DNA from: SZUA-442 sp963753185
GTDB taxonomy: Bacteria; Actinomycetota; Acidimicrobiia; Spongiisociales; UBA5794
Direction of reading: 5' to 3'
NCBI GenBank assembly: GCA_963753185.1
Contig: CAVWBO010000007.1
Location: 62,001-126,000, forward strand
DNA length: 64,000 bases
In this document: in pieces, positions 62,403-64,000 of the stretch
How positions within the stretch are numbered: position 1 is the first letter of the stretch
Layout: each line of letters opens with the position of its first letter
Notes under the pieces: model-generated
Databases searched by the model: none
The model's input: only the letters and a program-made list of their open reading frames with translations
Told to the model about the DNA's origin: nothing
Position numbers and translations under genes: made by a program

Positions 62403-63871
62403 CGACGATGGCCACCCTGCCGATCATCATCCCCCTCGCCGCGGCAGCATTCACCCTGATCCTCTATCGCAGCCTGGCAGCGCAGCGCGCGATCGGACTG
62501 AGCGCCTCGTTGGCGTCGGCGCTCATCGCCGTATGGCTCGTGGTGGAGGTCGACACTGGGGGACCGATCGTCGTCGAGGTCGGAGGCTGGGCGCCACCGG
62601 TGGGCATCGCCCTCGTCGCCGATCGCCTCGCCGTCCTCCTCCTCGCGACGTCGACGATCGCCCTGCTCGCAGTCCTCGTCTACGCGGTCAGCCAGCGATC
62701 AACCGACGAGGAGTTCCACGGGTTCCATGCCGTGTACCAGATGCTCGCCGCCGGTGTCGCGCTGTCGCTGCTCACGGGAGACCTCTTCACGCTGTTCGTG
62801 GCGTTCGAGATCATGCTCACCTCGAGCTACGTGCTCCTCACCCATCGGGCGACAGGCGGCGAGACACGGGCGACGATCAGCTACGTGGTCATCGGGCTCG
62901 TGGCGTCCGTCCTCCTGCTCACCACCATCGGCTTGCTGTACTCGGTGACGGGCACGGTGAATATCGCTGACCTCATCGTGAAGCTCGATGAGGTCCCGTC
63001 GGGACTGCGAGCTGGGCTCGGATGGCTGCTCTTCATGGTGTTCGGTATCAAGGCTGCGATCTTCCCTCTGTTCTTCTGGTTGCCGGATTCCTACCCCCTC
63101 GCCCCCACGCCCGTCACCGCCCTCTTCGCTGGTCTGCTGACCAAGATCGGCGTGTACGCGATCGTGCGAACCCAGGTCCTCCTGTTCCCGAGCGACGGAC
63201 CGGTGACCCTCATGCTCGTGATCGCCGGCCTGACCATGGTCGTCGGCGTCCTCGGAGCGATCGCACAGAAGGACATCAAGCGAATCCTCTCATTCCACAT
63301 CGTCAGCCAGATCGGCTACATGATCATGGGACTCGGGTTCTTCACGATCGCCGGTGTGACGGCCACCATCGTGTTCATCGTGCACCAGATCATCGTGAAG
63401 GCGTCCCTGTTCCTCGTCGGGGGCCTCGTCGAGGAGTCCGAGGGCACAGGCGCCATCGACAAGGTCGACGGTGTCGCCGGCCGATCCCCGCTCATCGCGG
63501 TCCTCTTCCTCCCCGCCGCCCTCAGCCTGGCCGGGTTTCCCCCGTTCTCGGGGTTCGTCGGCAAGCTCGCCCTCGTCGAGGCGGGATTCGAATCGGGCGC
63601 ATGGGTCATCGTGGGCGTCTCGCTGTTCGCGAGCGTCCTGACCCTGTTCTCCATGACCAAGATCTGGTCGGGGATCTTCTGGGGGAAGCCGAGGGACACC
63701 CGACCCGCTCGGTTCCCCCCGGGGATGGCGCTGGCTACGGGATCCCTTGTCGTCGTCGGCATCGTCATCGCCATCGGCGCACAGCCCCTGATCGACTACG
63801 CGGGACGCGCCGCAACGGATCTCATGACCGAGGGGGCGTACGGTGACATGGTGCTCGGGGTGCAACGATGA
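62399..63871 (+). CDS. mrpD: Na+/H+ antiporter subunit MrpD
   Basis: 490 residues, NuoM/N-like, about 14 TM helices. Conserved: TLFVAFEIMLTSSYVLL (Glu of the proton path), FGIKAAIFPLFFWLPDSYP (Lys), PTPVTALFAGLLTKIGVYAI, ILSFHIVSQIGYM and HQIIVKASLFLVGG. Coupled by ATGA to mrpC and to the next gene. Confidence 0.95.
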   Translation: MTTMATLPIIIPLAAAAFTLILYRSLAAQRAIGLSASLASALIAVWLVVEVDTGGPIVVEVGGWAPPVGIALVADRLAVLLLATSTIALLAVLVYAVSQRSTDEEFHGFHAVYQMLAAGVALSLLTGDLFTLFVAFEIMLTSSYVLLTHRATGGETRATISYVVIGLVASVLLLTTIGLLYSVTGTVNIADLIVKLDEVPSGLRAGLGWLLFMVFGIKAAIFPLFFWLPDSYPLAPTPVTALFAGLLTKIGVYAIVRTQVLLFPSDGPVTLMLVIAGLTMVVGVLGAIAQKDIKRILSFHIVSQIGYMIMGLGFFTIAGVTATIVFIVHQIIVKASLFLVGGLVEESEGTGAIDKVDGVAGRSPLIAVLFLPAALSLAGFPPFSGFVGKLALVEAGFESGAWVIVGVSLFASVLTLFSMTKIWSGIFWGKPRDTRPARFPPGMALATGSLVVVGIVIAIGAQPLIDYAGRAATDLMTEGAYGDMVLGVQR

Positions 63872-64000
63872 CGATCGCCATCGCTGTCGCAGGTGCCCTC
63901 CTCGTCGTCGCTGCCGTACCCGCCGTGATCCGCGTCGCCATCGGCCCATCAATCGCCGACCGGATGGTCGCCCTCGACACGCTCGTGTTCATCGGTGTCG
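63868..64000 (+). CDS. mrpF: Na+/H+ antiporter subunit MrpF, partial (runs off window)
   Basis: The 44 residues visible include an N-terminal TM helix (AIAVAGALLVVAAVPAVIRVA) followed by IGPSIADRMVALDTL, the MrpF hallmark G-P-S-x2-D-R-x-V-A-x-D. It follows mrpD directly with ATGA overlap, where mrpE would normally stand. MrpE is therefore missing from its usual place, though it may lie beyond the window edge together with mrpG. Confidence 0.85.
   Translation, partial: MTIAIAVAGALLVVAAVPAVIRVAIGPSIADRMVALDTLVFIGV

Noticed and set aside
1..64000. tRNA genes, CRISPR arrays, insertion sequences, phage genes, origins
   Set aside because: No T-loop/acceptor pairs, no regularly spaced repeats, no transposase or integrase motifs and no DnaA-box cluster were found by reading both strands.

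Overview
The window is high-GC DNA from what looks like an actinobacterium. Pointers are -10 boxes of the TANNNT type placed 6-7 nt before start codons (leaderless mRNAs), F420-type oxidoreductases (an LLM-class and a Ddn-like protein), a cyclopropane synthase, abundant GTG starts and ATGA/GTGA gene overlaps. An acidimicrobial or similar deep-branching, possibly uncultured, lineage would fit, but nothing here proves it. No rRNA, tRNA, CRISPR array or insertion sequence was recognised.

Layout. 1-5.4 kb: an Asp/His-tailed membrane protein, a vapBC toxin-antitoxin pair, an ABC-2 exporter pair and typA, with a mosaic scrap of typA duplicated on the far side of the exporter genes. 5.5-10.5 kb: M20 peptidase, glutamate dehydrogenase, a short RecQ and a NUDIX hydrolase. 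10.5-16.1 kb: a flippase-like membrane protein, two GT-B glycosyltransferases and a HupE-type (Ni/Co) membrane protein.

16.1-32.4 kb is the most unusual part: a nonribosomal peptide synthetase (NRPS) locus. A divergent phosphopantetheinyl transferase (with an apparent frameshift) faces a tightly coupled operon: ornithine-cyclodeaminase-family enzyme, a 32-codon small ORF, a free-standing adenylation enzyme, a free-standing carrier protein, NRPS1 (C-A-PCP), NRPS2 (C-A-PCP-E), NRPS3 (C-PCP-TE) and an acyl-CoA dehydrogenase. Every junction from the cyclodeaminase gene to NRPS3 is a 4-nt ATGA overlap. The standout is NRPS1. Its adenylation domain reads as asparagine-specific and is interrupted between motifs A8 and A9 by a complete PP-loop ATP-pyrophosphatase domain with Cys-pair motifs, like the N-acetyl-sugar amidotransferases. 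I infer a pathway in which ornithine is converted to proline, loaded on the free carrier protein, possibly oxidised to pyrrole-2-carboxyl, joined to an Asn residue that the PP-loop domain may modify on its side-chain amide, extended by one D-residue, and released by a thioesterase with a Cys nucleophile.

33-38.9 kb: a complete HoxEFUYH group-3d type NAD-linked [NiFe]-hydrogenase operon with its maturation protease; the -10 element is embedded in a CCTTAG-N7-CTAAGG inverted repeat. 39-49.8 kb: an ABC-F ATPase, a secreted protein, a frameshifted acyl-CoA dehydrogenase, a secreted beta-helix/repeat protein, an alpha/beta hydrolase, malic enzyme and an M13 peptidase. 49.8-56.8 kb: cyclopropane synthase, F420-type enzymes, small membrane proteins, a zincin, RarD, a HisA-like protein lacking both catalytic Asp, a strongly structured 364-nt gap and infA with an arguable ATC start. 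56.9-64 kb: universal stress proteins, a winged-helix regulator and an Mrp Na+/H+ antiporter operon (A-B-C-D-F, with E not between D and F) running off the end.

Three separate single-base frame breaks (16.69, 23.11 and 41.86 kb) in otherwise well-conserved genes suggest residual assembly errors at least as much as gene decay.
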